Shown here in pieces: positions 1 through 10,610 of a DNA stretch of 64,000 bases; position 1 is the stretch's first letter, and each line of letters starts with the position of its first letter. The notes under the pieces are model-generated. The model did not search any database and was not told where the DNA came from. It was given only the letters and a program-made list of their open reading frames with translations. Both the position numbers and the translations under genes were made by a program. The stretch covers positions 372,001-436,000 of the forward strand of contig NZ_JAGQDG010000002.1 in NCBI RefSeq assembly GCF_018069865.1, read 5' to 3'. The stretch comes from Ideonella paludis. GTDB taxonomy: Bacteria > Pseudomonadota > Gammaproteobacteria > Burkholderiales > Burkholderiaceae_C.

Positions 1-810
1 CACGGCCGCAATGCCACCGCCGTTTTGGTTCCAGCGCAGAGCGCCGCGCTCGGCGTCTACACAGCCGACAGCCGCCTGGAAGGCACGCACGCAAAAATTG
101 CTCCCCTCCCTTGCAGCCGGGCCGACCAAATCGGCCAAACGCTCCACTTCGTTGGTACCGCGAGGAGTTGTCACGGCCACCTCCCAGCGGACTGAACCCT
201 TCAGCGGATCCACACCCAGCAGACGCGGCCCCTGCCCTACCAGCAACGTGTCGCGGTAGGCGGTGAGCACGCTGGCTTGCGACAAGGTCAGGGAGTCGCC
301 CGGGCGCTTCAGCACCCAGAGGCGCCGACCGTCCAGGGCATCAAAGGCGTGCACCACACGGTCCACACCCACGACAAACACGCGCTCGCCCGCCACCAAG
401 GGCGGGGTGGCGACGCGTGCGGGCACGCTGGCCCGCCACAGCACATTGCCCCCCTCCATCACCACGACTTCGTTGTCGCGGGTGACGACGGCGGCAAATC
501 GACCGTCACTGCCCACACCGGCCGAGAGGCGAGCGCCGGCATTACCCTGCCACACCAGGGCGCCTGTTTGAGCATCGAGGGCCATCACCGTGCCGTCATT
601 GCCGGCCACGTGGGCTCGGCCCGCACGCACGCTGATGCCCAGGGGGAAGTCGACCCCATTGACCTTGGCGGACCACACTTGGCGACCCGCGATCTTGGGG
701 CTCAACTCCACCAGCGGCGTCGGCTTGGGTTTGTCGCTGCCAGCACACCCTGCCAAGACAGCGAGCGCGAGCCCACCCAGCAGTACAGCGGACCGTCGTG
801 CAATCGTCAT
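1..810 (-). CDS. bamB: Outer membrane protein assembly factor BamB (3' end beyond window)
   Basis: Lipoprotein of the BAM complex, a beta-propeller that helps BamA receive and insert outer-membrane beta-barrel proteins. The 270 visible codons form an unbroken frame. They begin with an Arg-containing hydrophobic signal and a lipobox LAGC (Cys22 is the lipidation site). Repeated propeller-type segments follow (VMALDAQTGALVWQG, VVHAFDALDGRRLW, LLGVDPLKGSVRWE), then a VERLADLVGP stretch characteristic of BamB. The C-terminal blades lie outside the window. The ATG overlaps the yfgM stop as ATGA, indicating translational coupling. The family call is firm; only the truncation by the window edge limits it. 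Confidence 0.93.
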   Translation of the reverse strand, partial: MTIARRSAVLLGGLALAVLAGCAGSDKPKPTPLVELSPKIAGRQVWSAKVNGVDFPLGISVRAGRAHVAGNDGTVMALDAQTGALVWQGNAGARLSAGVGSDGRFAAVVTRDNEVVVMEGGNVLWRASVPARVATPPLVAGERVFVVGVDRVVHAFDALDGRRLWVLKRPGDSLTLSQASVLTAYRDTLLVGQGPRLLGVDPLKGSVRWEVAVTTPRGTNEVERLADLVGPAAREGSNFCVRAFQAAVGCVDAERGALRWNQNGGGIAAV

Positions 811-1472
811 GGTTTGGCTCCTGAAGCCGCCGCCGCAGGGGCAGCGCCGGCAGAGGTCAACTTGGCTTCCACAATGCGGCGGTACTCCGCAGTCTCATCC
901 AGTTTGTCCCAGGCCGCGCGCCAGGCCGTGACGGCCTCTGCGGTCTTGCCTTGGGCCTTGAGCACATCGCCGCGACGGTCTTGGCTCAAGGCTTCGAATT
1001 CAGGGGACTTGACGCCATCCAACTGCTTCAGGGCCTCGTCATAGGCTTTTTTATCCAGATGGACGGAGGCCAAGTGCAGGCGGGCGAGTGCGGCATGCTC
1101 CTCATTGCCCTTGTCGGCCACCCAGCTCAAAGAGGTCACAGCAGCATCGACCTGACCTTTTTCGAACTGTGTGCGCGCCGTCAGCAAGCCCGCTTGCTGG
1201 GTCACCAGCGCACCGGCATAGCGCTCTTTCATGTCGGCAAACACTTTGGCGGCCTTATCAGGCTCGCCGGCTTGAACCGCGCGATCCAACTCGTCAAACA
1301 TCAGCGCCGCTTTGGCGCCTTGCTGTCCTTGCCACCAATTCCAGCCATTCCAGGCCGCAAACCCGGCCAACACCAGGGTCAAGGTCCAGGTGATGAGGTT
1401 GCCCCACTGGTTCCAGAACGCCTTGAGTTCGTCCAGCTGTTCTTGTTCCTGCAGATCGAGATTCGTTGCCAT
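807..1472 (-). CDS. yfgM: YfgM-family tetratricopeptide protein
   Basis: Inner-membrane protein with one N-terminal transmembrane helix (about residues 26-45, Trp-rich) and a periplasmic TPR-like helical domain. YfgM homologues associate with the SecYEG translocon and the chaperone PpiD to hand proteins to periplasmic folding factors. The 221-residue length and acidic N-terminus (DLQEQEQLDELKAFW) fit the family. The tail is Ala/Pro-rich. It lies between hisS and bamB, the standard order in beta- and gammaproteobacteria, and its stop overlaps the bamB start. The function is inferred from family and synteny. Confidence 0.9.
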   Translation of the reverse strand: MATNLDLQEQEQLDELKAFWNQWGNLITWTLTLVLAGFAAWNGWNWWQGQQGAKAALMFDELDRAVQAGEPDKAAKVFADMKERYAGALVTQQAGLLTARTQFEKGQVDAAVTSLSWVADKGNEEHAALARLHLASVHLDKKAYDEALKQLDGVKSPEFEALSQDRRGDVLKAQGKTAEAVTAWRAAWDKLDETAEYRRIVEAKLTSAGAAPAAAASGAKP

Positions 1473-1514
1473 GCGTACGGGGCTCGCGTTTGTGCGAGTG
1501 GGTTGATGTCTGAC

Positions 1515-1532
1515 CCCACACGCGCGTGTGGG
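1515..1532. repeat. 18-bp perfect palindrome between hisS and yfgM
   Basis: CCCACACGCGCGTGTGGG reads the same on both strands and lies in the 72-bp gap between the yfgM start and the hisS stop. It could form a 9-bp cruciform or RNA stem with essentially no loop, or be a protein-binding site. No T-run follows, so it is not a typical intrinsic terminator. Confidence 0.5.
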
Positions 1533-1544
1533 ACAAAGCCGGGA

Positions 1545-2864
1545 TTATGCGTCCCCGCCAGCCTGCTTCAGCGCACCCGACCATGCCGAGACCTGGTCTA
1601 AGGGCTGTAAAGTTTGTGGGACAGCAGCGTCCCGCAGCGATTTGACCGCCACCTGCCCCGCCGCCAATTCGTCCGCACCAAATACCAATGCATATCGCGC
1701 GCCGCTGGCATCAGCCTTTTTGAACTGCGACTTCATGCTGCTTTGGCCAGGATGCATCAGCACGCAAACCCCTGCAGCTCGCAGTTGTTCCAGGGCTGCC
1801 ATCACGCGTGGCAGGCTCGAGGCATCGGGCACGACGGCATAGGCATCGGGCACGGGCGCGGCTGGGGCCACGCCGACCTCCTCCAGCAAGAGCAACATGC
1901 GCTCAATGCCCATTCCAAAGCCAACGGCTGGGGTGGGCTTGCCACCCAGTTGCTCAATCAGTCCGTCATAGCGGCCACCACCGCACACGGTGCCTTGGGA
2001 CCCCAGCCGCTCCGTGACCCACTCAAACACCGTGAGGTTGTAATAGTCCAAACCCCGAACCAAACGCGGGTTGATGGTGTAGGCCACACCCGCTGCTTCG
2101 AGGATCGCCCGCACCCCGTTGAAGTGGGCCTGCGAGGCCTCCCCCAAAAAGTCCAGCAGCTTAGGCGCGCCGTTGGCCATCTCTTGCAGAGCCGGGTTCT
2201 TGGTGTCCAACACACGCAAGGGGTTCGTATACATGCGGCGCTGGCTGTCTTCGTCCAGCACGTCTTTGTGCTGCTCTAAGTAGGCCACCAACGCTGCGCG
2301 GTGCGCTTGTCGCTCGGCCGGGGAACCCAAGCAGTTCAGCTCTAGGCGCACATGTTCGCCGGCCACCAAACCCAGCTCCTTCAGAAGGCGGCTGCCCAGC
2401 AGAATGACTTCGGCGTCGACATCTGGGCCCTGAAAGCCGAGCGCCTCGATGCCCATTTGATGGAACTGGCGGTAGCGCCCTTTTTGCGGCTTCTCGCGAC
2501 GAAACATCGGCCCAAAGTAGTAGAGGCGGCGCCCGCCGTCGCGCAAAAAGCTGTGCTCGATCATCGCGCGCACCACGCCAGCCGTCATCTCCGGACGCAG
2601 CGCCAAGTGCTCGGCTTGGCCATGCTTGTCGGCGCGGTCCTCAAAGGCATACATCTCCTTTTCGACGATGTCCGTGACCTCGCCAATACCCCGCACAAAC
2701 AAGGCTGTCGGCTCCACGATGGGCGTGCGGACGTTCTGGTAGCCGTAGCGTTGCAGAACACTGCGCATCTTGGCCTCCAGCCACTCCCAGCGCGCGGCTT
2801 CGGGCGGAAGAATGTCGTTCATGCCCTTCACAGCCTGAAGGGCTTGTTTCTTTGTCTCTGTCAT
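1545..2864 (-). CDS. hisS: Histidine--tRNA ligase
   Basis: Class II aminoacyl-tRNA synthetase that charges tRNA-His in the cytoplasm. The 439-residue protein has the N-terminal [10 protein letters not shown] motif, class II motif 2 ([19 protein letters not shown]), the histidine-specific segment [15 protein letters not shown], motif 3 ([15 protein letters not shown]) and a C-terminal anticodon-binding domain. The start is the ATG giving [14 protein letters not shown] frame 21 bases further upstream adds a non-conserved MGPPSST. The gene follows ispG by 49 bases in the same orientation, as is usual in proteobacteria. Confidence 0.97.
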   Translation of the reverse strand: MTETKKQALQAVKGMNDILPPEAARWEWLEAKMRSVLQRYGYQNVRTPIVEPTALFVRGIGEVTDIVEKEMYAFEDRADKHGQAEHLALRPEMTAGVVRAMIEHSFLRDGGRRLYYFGPMFRREKPQKGRYRQFHQMGIEALGFQGPDVDAEVILLGSRLLKELGLVAGEHVRLELNCLGSPAERQAHRAALVAYLEQHKDVLDEDSQRRMYTNPLRVLDTKNPALQEMANGAPKLLDFLGEASQAHFNGVRAILEAAGVAYTINPRLVRGLDYYNLTVFEWVTERLGSQGTVCGGGRYDGLIEQLGGKPTPAVGFGMGIERMLLLLEEVGVAPAAPVPDAYAVVPDASSLPRVMAALEQLRAAGVCVLMHPGQSSMKSQFKKADASGARYALVFGADELAAGQVAVKSLRDAAVPQTLQPLDQVSAWSGALKQAGGDA

Positions 2865-2913
2865 GGTGCTGCTGGGTGGACCCATCGACAGTCGATGGGC
2901 CGAAATTCAAAGC

Positions 2914-4194
2914 TCAGGCATTGCCGCCGTAGCGCTTTTCGATATAGGTTTCAACCAGGGCGTGAAACTCGGCGGCAATGTTGTCGCCGCGCAGCGTGAC
3001 TGCCTTGGCACCGTCAATGAAGACGGGGGCAGCGGGCGCTTCGCCGGTGCCCGGCAGGCTGATGCCAATGTCGGCGTGCTTGCTCTCACCGGGGCCGTTG
3101 ACGATGCAGCCCATCACGGCCACTTTCATCTGCTCAACGCCCGGGTACTTGCCCCGCCACACCGGCATCTGTGCCCTCAAGAAGTCGTCAATTTGCTTGG
3201 CCAACTCTTGGAAGGTGGTGCTGGTGGTTCTGCCGCAACCCGGGCAAGCCGTGACACTGGGATTGAAGCTGCGCAGCCCCAAGGACTGCAGGATCTCCAG
3301 GGCCACGACGACCTCTTGGGTTCTGGCCTCACCCGGCTGCGGCGTGAGCGAGACGCGGATGGTGTCGCCAATGCCTTGTTGCAGCAACACCGCCAATGCC
3401 GTGGCAGAGGCCACCGTGCCTTTGGTGCCCATGCCAGCCTCGGTCAGGCCCAGGTGCAGTGGGTAGTTGCAGCGCGCAGCCAAGCCCTGATAGACCGAAA
3501 TCAGGTCCTGCACACCGCTGACCTTGCAACTGATGATGATCTGCTGCGCGGCCAGGCCCAAAGACTGCGCATCTGCGGCTGACTGCAGCGCAGATTCAAT
3601 CAGCGCTTGGTACATGACCGGCTTGGCATCCCAAGGCACAGCGCGCCGCGAATTGGCGTCCATCATCGCGGCCAAGAGTTCTTGGTCCAAGCTGCCCCAA
3701 TTGACGCCAATGCGCACGGCTTTGTCGTATCGGCAAGCCGCTTCGATCATCTGAGCAAACTGCTTGTCGCCCTTATCGCCTTTACCGACATTGCCGGGGT
3801 TGATGCGGTACTTGGAGAGCGCCTCAGCGCAGGCGGGATGCTCGGTCAACAATCGGTGGCCGTTGTAGTGGAAGTCCCCCACCAGCGGCACGTCAATGCC
3901 CATTTTGTCGAGCTGATCACGGATGTGCGGCACCGCGGCCGCAGCCTCGGGCGTATTGACGGTGATGCGCACCATCTCGGAGCCGGCAATCGCCAGCTCC
4001 TTGACCTGGATGGCGGTCTCAATGACGTCGACGGTGTCGGTGTTGGTCATGGACTGCACCCGAACGGGTGCATCGCCGCCCACAGTCACCAAACGGCTGC
4101 CCCAACGCACCTGAGCCTGCAGGCTGCGCCGCGCTGCTGGAGCTGCAGGCGTGATCGGCTCGTCGTTGGCGGTGAAAAAGCTGGCGTCAGTCAT
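2914..4194 (-). CDS. ispG: 4-hydroxy-3-methylbut-2-enyl diphosphate synthase (flavodoxin)
   Basis: IspG (GcpE) is a 4Fe-4S enzyme that reductively opens 2-C-methylerythritol 2,4-cyclodiphosphate to HMBPP, the penultimate step of the MEP isoprenoid pathway. Visible family features are [11 protein letters not shown] near the N-terminus, GVNWGSLD, and the cluster ligands in TACPGCGRT and a later Cys in [10 protein letters not shown]. The ATG (MTDASFF) is chosen. A GTG at 4206 that overlaps the rodZ stop as GTGA would add four residues and is a real alternative. The supplied isoprenoid precursors feed the hpnCDE squalene genes found at 40-43 kb. Confidence 0.97.
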   Translation of the reverse strand: MTDASFFTANDEPITPAAPAARRSLQAQVRWGSRLVTVGGDAPVRVQSMTNTDTVDVIETAIQVKELAIAGSEMVRITVNTPEAAAAVPHIRDQLDKMGIDVPLVGDFHYNGHRLLTEHPACAEALSKYRINPGNVGKGDKGDKQFAQMIEAACRYDKAVRIGVNWGSLDQELLAAMMDANSRRAVPWDAKPVMYQALIESALQSAADAQSLGLAAQQIIISCKVSGVQDLISVYQGLAARCNYPLHLGLTEAGMGTKGTVASATALAVLLQQGIGDTIRVSLTPQPGEARTQEVVVALEILQSLGLRSFNPSVTACPGCGRTTSTTFQELAKQIDDFLRAQMPVWRGKYPGVEQMKVAVMGCIVNGPGESKHADIGISLPGTGEAPAAPVFIDGAKAVTLRGDNIAAEFHALVETYIEKRYGGNA

Positions 4195-4202
4195 AGGTCG
4201 AT

Positions 4203-5141
4203 TCACTTCAGTTCGAGGCGGGCCACGTTGTCACGGGTCACGGGGCCGAGGTCAACGGCCTGGCCACGCACCGACAAGGTGGTGCCCGCTGCGTTGCCGA
4301 TCTTGACACGCATGGGGAAAACCCCTTCAAGCCCCGCGATTTCACCGGCCTGCAGTTGGCGAGAGAACACGACTTTGCCTTGGGAATCCCGAACCTCCAC
4401 CCAACTCGCTTCAGTGGCCGCGATCTGAATGGTCACACTGCTGCCTTGGGGCAGCGACGCCAGCACTGGGCCTGAGGCTGCTCCAGGGGCTTGCGGTGCC
4501 GAAGTGATGCCAGAAGCGACTGCCTGCGGAACATAGGGCGTCAGGACCGCAGCAGAAGCTGCCGGCGCCGACGCCACGGCCGACTGCGGCACAGCAAGCG
4601 TTGGCTCGGCAGCCGGCGCGTTCACCGCAGAAGCTGCAGGCTCGGCAGTGGCCAGCCCTGCTGATGCCGCCTGGCCCACGGCTGCAGTGGCCGAGGCCCG
4701 CAAGCTGTTGAGCCCAAACCCGGGAGGCGCCCAAAACAGCACCAAGGCACCCAGCACCAATGCCGCACCCAGGAGCAGGATCCAGCGATTGTCCGAGACC
4801 CACTGCGCCAGAATGCGATTGCCCCCGCGCTCCTTGAAAGGCGCATTCAGGCCACCGGAGACCTGTTCCAGGGTGCTGGATTCATGACGGGGCAGGCGCG
4901 CCAACACGGGGGCCGGGTCCATTTTGAGCACGCGGCAGGCGGCCTGGGCCAGCGCACGCACGAAGGTCGGCCCTTGCAACTCCTCCAGCTGGTCATTCTC
5001 CAGAGCCTCTAACTTACGAGGTGCAATCTTCAGTTGGGCCGCGAGGCTGACCAACTGGATTCCCTGGGCCTGCCGAGCCGCCCGGATCATGCTGCCGGCA
5101 GAGGTCTGGGGCTCGGTGTCCCGTGGCGCTTGCTCACTCAT
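4203..5141 (-). CDS. rodZ: RodZ-like cytoskeleton protein (HTH, TM, DUF4115)
   Basis: RodZ links the MreB actin-like filaments to the cell-wall elongation machinery and helps set rod shape. The 312-residue protein shows a cytoplasmic Xre-type helix-turn-helix (about residues 20-90, including [17 protein letters not shown] and [15 protein letters not shown]), a linker, one transmembrane helix ([17 protein letters not shown]), an Ala/Pro/Val-rich periplasmic linker, and a C-terminal beta-rich DUF4115 domain ([15 protein letters not shown]). The start MSEQAPRD overlaps the pilF stop by 8 bases. A longer upstream frame runs through pilF and is rejected. Confidence 0.92.
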   Translation of the reverse strand: MSEQAPRDTEPQTSAGSMIRAARQAQGIQLVSLAAQLKIAPRKLEALENDQLEELQGPTFVRALAQAACRVLKMDPAPVLARLPRHESSTLEQVSGGLNAPFKERGGNRILAQWVSDNRWILLLGAALVLGALVLFWAPPGFGLNSLRASATAAVGQAASAGLATAEPAASAVNAPAAEPTLAVPQSAVASAPAASAAVLTPYVPQAVASGITSAPQAPGAASGPVLASLPQGSSVTIQIAATEASWVEVRDSQGKVVFSRQLQAGEIAGLEGVFPMRVKIGNAAGTTLSVRGQAVDLGPVTRDNVARLELK

Positions 5142-5973
5142 CGATACGGCCCTTTGCGAGCAGCTTAGCTTCTGGAGAATCAGCCCAACGCTGGCGAATT
5201 TGGTCTCCCAAGGCCTGCACCTGCGCGGTCTGGCCCAGACGGTTCTCAATGCGCAAGGCCAGCCACAGGGTTTGAGCGTTCGCTAGGTTGTCTTGAGCAT
5301 TGACACGGCGAATGTAGAAGCGTGCGCGCTCGTAGTCCCCACGTTTGTAGAGCACTTCGGAGAGGTTGACGGCCACCGCTGGATTGGCTGGGTCCAATTC
5401 ATAGGCCTGCCCCAGCGTGCGCTCTGCCAAATCGAGCCGGCCGGCGCGAGCCTGGCAAACGCCTTGGGCCATCATGGTCCGAAGGGACTCACGATAAGTG
5501 GGTAGTGCGAGCGCCGCCTTGAACTGCACCTCAGACTCTGCAAATCGACGCTGCTGGCAGAGAAACCAGCCGAAGTTGTGCATGGCATCGGCGTCGCGGG
5601 CGTTCAACTGCAAGGCCTGTTTGAAACTTTGCTCAGCCAGCGCCGCTTCATCCATGCTGGCGTAGATCAGACCGCGCAGGTTATAGGCCTCGCCCAGATT
5701 CGGGTCGGTGGTCAGTGCCAGCTTGACTTCGTCCAAGGCCGTCGCGTTCTGGCCTCGGCCAAAGTAGGCGGCAGCCAACTCCAAGCGGACACGGGCGCGG
5801 CGCTCCAATTCGTTCTGGCTGGCATTGGCTCGCGATTCGCGTTGCTCGCGGGTGGGGCCCCCCACACAGCCGGCCAGCAAGGCGGCCAAACCCAGCGCCA
5901 TCAGCGCCCTGCCCCAAAAGGATGGAGTGAAGGAGACCGAGAAAGCCGAAGCAGCGAAGCGAGAGGTCGTCAT
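5134..5973 (-). CDS. pilF: Type IV pilus biogenesis/stability lipoprotein PilF (PilW)
   Basis: TPR lipoprotein (pilotin) required for outer-membrane localisation and multimerisation of the PilQ secretin. The ATG product of 279 residues has a signal with lipobox LAGC (Cys36) followed by about six TPR-like units (for example YFGRGQNATALDEVKLAL and AYNLRGLIYASMDEAALAEQ). A TTG at 6003, overlapping the rlmN stop as TTGA, could extend it by ten residues, but the ATG gives a better signal peptide. The rlmN-pilF-rodZ order matches Burkholderiales. No other pilus genes occur in the window. Confidence 0.9.
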   Translation of the reverse strand: MTTSRFAASAFSVSFTPSFWGRALMALGLAALLAGCVGGPTREQRESRANASQNELERRARVRLELAAAYFGRGQNATALDEVKLALTTDPNLGEAYNLRGLIYASMDEAALAEQSFKQALQLNARDADAMHNFGWFLCQQRRFAESEVQFKAALALPTYRESLRTMMAQGVCQARAGRLDLAERTLGQAYELDPANPAVAVNLSEVLYKRGDYERARFYIRRVNAQDNLANAQTLWLALRIENRLGQTAQVQALGDQIRQRWADSPEAKLLAKGRIDE

Positions 5974-5999
5974 GCGATCCACTTTCAAGTGCGGGCGGG

Positions 6000-7154
6000 T
6001 CAATGCTCGTGAGGCCTGGGCACTGCCGCGCCCAAAGCCACCACAGGAATAGGGAGGCGCTTCATGCGCTCTGCCGCGCGGGTGCGGTCCTGCACCTCAC
6101 CGGCCAACTGGCCACAGGCGGCATCAATATCATCGCCGCGCGTCTTGCGAACGGTGGTCACCACACCGGCATCTTGCAAGACCTTGGCAAAGGCGGTGAC
6201 GCTGTCTTTGGGCGAGCAGGTCAGGCCTGACGCAGGGAACGGATTGAAGGGAATCAGGTTGAGCTTGCAAGGCACGCGAGGCCCACGGCGCCCATCAATC
6301 AGCGCCAGCAACTCGCGAGCTTGTACAAGGCTGTCATTGACACCGTCGAGCATGCAGTACTCGAAGGTGATGAAGTCGCGTGGCGCCGCGTCCAAATAAC
6401 GCAGGCACGCTGCCATCAACTCTTCCAGTGGGTACTTGCGATTCAGCGGTACCAGCTCGTTGCGAAGTGGGTCCGTCGGCGCATGCAGCGACACGGCCAG
6501 CGCCACCGGGCAATCCACGCGTAGCCTGTCCATCATGGGCACCACGCCGGAGGTCGACACCGTCACTCGGCGGCGCGAGAGCCCGTAACCGTGATCGTCG
6601 AGCATGGTGCGCAAAGCGGGCACCAAGGCGTCGTAATTCTGCAGGGGCTCGCCCATGCCCATCATCACCACATTGGTGATCACACGCTCTCCGGCCGGCG
6701 TCTTCAGGCGCAGCCGCAACACGTGTTCAGCTTGCCACAGCTGGGCGAGGATCTCACCCGTGGTGAGGTTGCGCGAAAAGCCTTGATGGCCGGTCGAGCA
6801 GAAGCGGCAGCCGACGGCACACCCAGCCTGTGAGGAGACACACAAGGTCCCTCGGTCGTCTTCGGGGATGAAGACCGTCTCGACCGCATTGCCGGCGCCC
6901 ACATCAAACAACCATTTGATGGTGCCGTCAGCAGAAACATGTTCAGAAACCACCGGCAGCGGCCGGATCTCGGCCAGCCCGGTGAGTTTGTCGCGCAGGG
7001 ACTTGGCGAGATCAGTCATCGCCGAGAAGTCCGCGGCGCCTCTTTGGTGGATCCAACGGAAGAGCTGGGTGGCGCGGAAACGCTTCTCCCCCAGCCCCTC
7101 GCAATACGCGGTCAGGCCATCCAGATCGAAATTGAGCAGATTGACTTTGCTCAC
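6000..7154 (-). CDS. rlmN: Dual-specificity 23S rRNA/tRNA adenine C2-methyltransferase RlmN
   Basis: Radical-SAM enzyme that methylates C2 of A2503 in 23S rRNA and A37 of some tRNAs. The cluster-binding CX3CX2C motif is visible ([15 protein letters not shown]). Further family signatures are [20 protein letters not shown] and the C-terminal [15 protein letters not shown], which holds the catalytic Cys. The start is taken as the GTG giving [10 protein letters not shown], the usual N-terminus. A GTG eight codons upstream (7178) extends the frame without conservation. The 384 residues are normal for RlmN. Confidence 0.95.
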   Translation of the reverse strand: MSKVNLLNFDLDGLTAYCEGLGEKRFRATQLFRWIHQRGAADFSAMTDLAKSLRDKLTGLAEIRPLPVVSEHVSADGTIKWLFDVGAGNAVETVFIPEDDRGTLCVSSQAGCAVGCRFCSTGHQGFSRNLTTGEILAQLWQAEHVLRLRLKTPAGERVITNVVMMGMGEPLQNYDALVPALRTMLDDHGYGLSRRRVTVSTSGVVPMMDRLRVDCPVALAVSLHAPTDPLRNELVPLNRKYPLEELMAACLRYLDAAPRDFITFEYCMLDGVNDSLVQARELLALIDGRRGPRVPCKLNLIPFNPFPASGLTCSPKDSVTAFAKVLQDAGVVTTVRKTRGDDIDAACGQLAGEVQDRTRAAERMKRLPIPVVALGAAVPRPHEH

Positions 7155-7190
7155 GGAGCCTGACACGACGCGATCCACCTTAGGCTGTGA

Positions 7191-7616
7191 TCAACGTGCG
7201 TAGACGTTCATGCCCGGGAAGAAGAAGGCGATTTCAACGGCAGCGGTTTCAGCGGCGTCAGAGCCGTGCACAGCGTTGGCGTCGATGCTGTCAGCGAAGT
7301 CCGCACGGATGGTGCCCTTCTCAGCCTTCTTCGGGTCGGTGGCACCCATCAGTTCGCGGTTCTTGGCGATGGCGTTTTCGCCTTCCAAGCACTGGATCAT
7401 GACCGGGCCAGAGACCATGAAGTCCACCAAGTCCTTGAAGAAAGGACGGGCCTTGTGAACAGCGTAGAACTGCTCAGCCTCAGCGCGCGACAGGTGCACC
7501 AGCTTGGCAGCGGCGATCTTCAGGCCAGCGCCTTCAAAACGAGCATAGATTTGGCCGATGACGTTCTTGGCGACGGCATCGGGCTTGATGATGGAGAGGG
7601 TACGTTCGATGGCCAT
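7191..7616 (-). CDS. ndk: Nucleoside diphosphate kinase
   Basis: Transfers the gamma-phosphate of ATP to NDPs through a phospho-histidine, balancing NTP pools. The 141-residue protein starts with the invariant [15 protein letters not shown] and carries the active-site segment NAVHGSDA with the phosphorylated His. Length and all conserved blocks are normal. It precedes rlmN by 36-40 bases on the same strand. An AT-rich TAAAAT hexamer about 80 bases upstream is a possible -10 element but has no clear -35 partner. Confidence 0.97.
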   Translation of the reverse strand: MAIERTLSIIKPDAVAKNVIGQIYARFEGAGLKIAAAKLVHLSRAEAEQFYAVHKARPFFKDLVDFMVSGPVMIQCLEGENAIAKNRELMGATDPKKAEKGTIRADFADSIDANAVHGSDAAETAAVEIAFFFPGMNVYAR

Positions 7617-7738
7617 GATGTGATCCAGTTGGTAATGAAGTTCAGCACGCTGCGCCTGGCATGAAACACCCAGCGCAGAGGGACAAAGCCCTTGATTTTA
7701 GCCATGCGGTGTGCATTTAAGCCGCATAACCAGCGGTC

Positions 7739-7760
7739 AAAGTGGCTCTAGAGGCCACTT
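7739..7760 (-). terminator. Hairpin downstream of rluB
   Basis: On the minus strand AAGTGGC and GCCACTT form a 7-bp perfect stem around a CTCTAGAG-type loop just after the rluB stop, followed by a short TT. It probably marks the end of the rluB message before ndk. The weak T-run makes termination efficiency uncertain. Confidence 0.5.
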
Positions 7761-7765
7761 CAGCC

Positions 7766-9817
7766 TTACTTTCTGCGTCCGCCCCGGCCCTGCATCTTGC
7801 GGACAAAGGCATCTGCGCCGATGTAGCCCACCGAGGTTTGCATCGGGTCGGGTTGGCGAGGTGCGCCGCCGCCGCCCTTACCGCCCCCCCGAGAGCCTTG
7901 CGGACGCTGGCTCTGGACAAAGCGCTTGTCATAGGTTTGCTGCAGCGGGTTGGGGATGGGGCCGTTCTCGTAGTCCACATCGCGGCCGCCACTGCGTTGA
8001 CCCTGCATGGCACGCTTGTCAAAGGTCTGCTGCAGCGGGTTGGGGATGCGAGAAGGATCGCCAGGCTCACGGAAGTCGCGCGGCAGCTCGTCCCCACCCC
8101 CCCCGCGACGGCGCTGAGGGTTCGGGCCACGGTCATTGGAACGTGGCGCCCCTTGGCCTTGCGGCGGCCGCGGCCCACGTTTGCCGGCGTCACGGCGTGG
8201 ATCTTGACGCGAATCAGGACGACCGCCGTCGCGGGGTTCGCGACGGCCATCTTGCCTAGCGTCTTGCCGGCCTTCTTGGCGCGGCGCACCCCGATCGCCT
8301 CGGTCATTTCGATCGCCCCGATCGCGGCGGTTGTCGTCGCGGTCATGGCGAGGCTGTGGCTGGCCAGAGCCGGTCATGGTGCGGAGTGCCTTGACGTCGT
8401 TTTCGCTCAAATCAGCCCACACGCCGCGCTTGAGACCACGGGGCAAGACCACACAGCCATAGCGCACCCGGATGAGGCGGCTGACCGCCAAGCCCACCGT
8501 CTCAAAGAGCTTGCGCACTTCACGGTTGCGACCTTCGGTGATGACGACGCGGTACCACCGGTTCACCCCTTCGCCACCGCCATCTTCGATGGACTTGAAG
8601 CTGGCGACTTGGCCCTCAATGCTGACGCCATTGAGCAGCTTTTCTTTGGCCTCTTTTTCCAACGTGCCCAGCACGCGGACAGCGTACTCGCGCTCCACGC
8701 CAAAGCGCGGGTGCATCAGGCGGTTGGCCAGATCACCCGAGGTGGTGAAGAGCAGCAAGCCTTCGGTGTTGATATCCAAGCGGCCCACCGATTGCCATTT
8801 GCCTTGCGCCAAACGCGGCAACTTACGGAAGACGGTCGGGCGTTGCTGCGGGTCATCCAAAGTCACCACTTCACCCACAGGCTTGTGATACGCAATCACG
8901 CGGGCTGGAGGGGGGGCGATGCGGACTTTGACGGGCTTGTCATCCAAGGTGACACGGTCGCCAAAGGAGATGCGCATCCCAGTGTGGGCGACTTCGCCAT
9001 TGACCTTGACGCGGTTGTCTTGGATGGCTTGTTCCATGTCGCGGCGCGACCCAATGCCGGACTGAGCCAGCACCTTGTGCAGCTTGGGTGCATCAGGGTC
9101 GGGCAGCAGCACGCGCTTATCGTCGCCAGCCGCCTCTTCGGCCACGGCCTCAGGAGCATCCGCTGATGCGCCGGGTGCAGCCGCGTCTGCGGGCTCACTC
9201 AATTCGGCCGACAGCTCCGCTTCGGTGTCAAACTCACCCGACAACAGGCTGGCGAACAACTCGCCGGTGTCGACCACCGGCAAAGCGGCCATGGGCGCCG
9301 ACGCTGTGGCTTGACCCTCGCGCGCCTCGCGCTGCCCTTCCTCGAGGCCCCGGCCACCGCTGCCGCGACGACCACGGCGACGGTTACGGCTACGGGCGCC
9401 GCGCTCTTCATCGCCCTCGACGGGCGCGCGCTCTTCACGAGCCCCCTCTGCGCGCGCAGGGGCAGCACCCTCGCTCGCTTCGGCCTCAGAGGCCACTGAG
9501 CGCACTTCAACGGGGCCTGCTTCAGGCGCGGCCACCACGGCGGGGGCATCGGCCCCCTCTGGGGCCTCAGTTTCCGCAACCTTGGCAACGGGCTTGCGCA
9601 CCCTGGGTTTCCGGGCTGGCTTGGCCGCCGCTTCATCGGCTGGCGCGGAGGGCTCGGATGCCGCAGCCGCGTCCACCACCGCCTCGGTGGCCTCTGGGGC
9701 TGGCTTACGGGTCCGGGTCCGCTTCTTGGGCGCCGCCGCAGCCTCACCAGAAACGGCCGTGTCGGCCGGGCGGTGGTCCTCAGCGGAGGCGTCGGTGTCG
9801 GGCAGATCAGTGTTCAT
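7766..9817 (-). CDS. rluB: 23S rRNA pseudouridine-2605 synthase RluB with long disordered extensions
   Basis: RsuA/RluB/E/F-type pseudouridine synthase that modifies U2605 of 23S rRNA. An S4 RNA-binding domain (about residues 245-300) precedes the catalytic domain with [13 protein letters not shown] (catalytic Asp near residue 340) and ends near residue 465. At 683 residues it is far longer than E. coli RluB. About 240 residues of Ala/Pro/Glu/Arg-rich sequence lie N-terminal. About 200 residues of Arg/Asp/Gly/Gln-rich tail follow the core, with IPNPLQQT(F/Y)DKR repeated twice. The ATG overlaps scpB by 11 bases. A longer frame through scpB is rejected. Confidence 0.93.
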   Translation of the reverse strand: MNTDLPDTDASAEDHRPADTAVSGEAAAAPKKRTRTRKPAPEATEAVVDAAAASEPSAPADEAAAKPARKPRVRKPVAKVAETEAPEGADAPAVVAAPEAGPVEVRSVASEAEASEGAAPARAEGAREERAPVEGDEERGARSRNRRRGRRGSGGRGLEEGQREAREGQATASAPMAALPVVDTGELFASLLSGEFDTEAELSAELSEPADAAAPGASADAPEAVAEEAAGDDKRVLLPDPDAPKLHKVLAQSGIGSRRDMEQAIQDNRVKVNGEVAHTGMRISFGDRVTLDDKPVKVRIAPPPARVIAYHKPVGEVVTLDDPQQRPTVFRKLPRLAQGKWQSVGRLDINTEGLLLFTTSGDLANRLMHPRFGVEREYAVRVLGTLEKEAKEKLLNGVSIEGQVASFKSIEDGGGEGVNRWYRVVITEGRNREVRKLFETVGLAVSRLIRVRYGCVVLPRGLKRGVWADLSENDVKALRTMTGSGQPQPRHDRDDNRRDRGDRNDRGDRGAPRQEGRQDARQDGRREPRDGGRPDSRQDPRRDAGKRGPRPPQGQGAPRSNDRGPNPQRRRGGGGDELPRDFREPGDPSRIPNPLQQTFDKRAMQGQRSGGRDVDYENGPIPNPLQQTYDKRFVQSQRPQGSRGGGKGGGGAPRQPDPMQTSVGYIGADAFVRKMQGRGGRRK

Positions 9818-10610
9818 GGTGAGATTCAGGAGGAAGAGGAGCGTCAGAGCTCGATGGCTCTGAGGGGGATTCGTGGGATTCGGAGGGCGTCTGGGCCACG
9901 GCTTCCTCAGAGGCCAAAGCCTCTGGGGCTGGCTGCGCCGCGCCTTCTTGGGGGGCGTCGGGCGGGTCTGACGGTGCTGAAACATCGACTGAGTCAGGGT
10001 CCAGGGCTTCAGCCGATGGCGCTTCCAGCGCCAGCTCAGACTGGTCTTCCAAGAGTTCGCCTTGCTCGCTGGCCAAACTGGCCAACACGGCAGCGGAAGG
10101 GCCACTGTCCAGCAAGGGCAGACGATCCAGGCTCGGAATGCCTAAGTCATCGAGGAATTGGCGCGTCGTGGCGTAGAGCCCAGGGCGCCCAGGCGCATCA
10201 CGGTGCCCGATGCACTCGATCCAGTTGCGGTCTTCGAGTTGCTTGATGATTTGCGAGGAGACCACCACACCGCGGATATCTTCGATATCACCCCGGGTCA
10301 CGGGCTGACGGTAGGCAATGATGGCCAGAGTTTCCAACACAGCACGGGAATACTTGGGCGGCTTTTCAGGGTGCAGCCGGTCCAGGTATTCGCGCATTTC
10401 AGGGCGGCTTTGAAAGCGCCAGCCGGAGGCCACGCTGACCAATTCCACGCCTTTACCGTCCCATTCCTGCGCCAATTCATCCAGCAGGGTTCGCAAGGTA
10501 TCGGGGCCTAATTGCTCCGCGAACAGCACGCGCAGCTCGCGCAGCGGCATGGGCTGTGTGGCGCAGATGAGCGCCGTCTCTAGAACGCGCTTGGCATCCT
10601 GTGTATTCAT
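9807..10610 (-). CDS. scpB: Segregation and condensation protein B
   Basis: ScpB forms the condensin-like SMC-ScpA-ScpB (or MksB-like) complex that compacts and segregates chromosomes. Two winged-helix domains are visible in the first 180 residues ([38 protein letters not shown] followed by GDIEDIRGV), which is the hallmark region. The remaining 85 or so residues are an acidic Ser/Pro/Glu-rich tail. Start MNTQDAKRV is used; a GTG nine codons earlier is possible. scpA does not lie in the window. The scpB-rluB order is standard in Betaproteobacteria. Confidence 0.94.
   Translation of the reverse strand: MNTQDAKRVLETALICATQPMPLRELRVLFAEQLGPDTLRTLLDELAQEWDGKGVELVSVASGWRFQSRPEMREYLDRLHPEKPPKYSRAVLETLAIIAYRQPVTRGDIEDIRGVVVSSQIIKQLEDRNWIECIGHRDAPGRPGLYATTRQFLDDLGIPSLDRLPLLDSGPSAAVLASLASEQGELLEDQSELALEAPSAEALDPDSVDVSAPSDPPDAPQEGAAQPAPEALASEEAVAQTPSESHESPSEPSSSDAPLPPESHHEH

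Noticed and set aside
277-1044. 255-codon plus-strand open frame over bamB and yfgM
   Set aside because: Crosses the boundary of two well-supported minus-strand genes and shows no protein-family feature.
7742-9166. 474-codon open frame antisense to rluB
   Set aside because: Covers the low-complexity tail and catalytic domain of RluB in reverse; no domain recognised.
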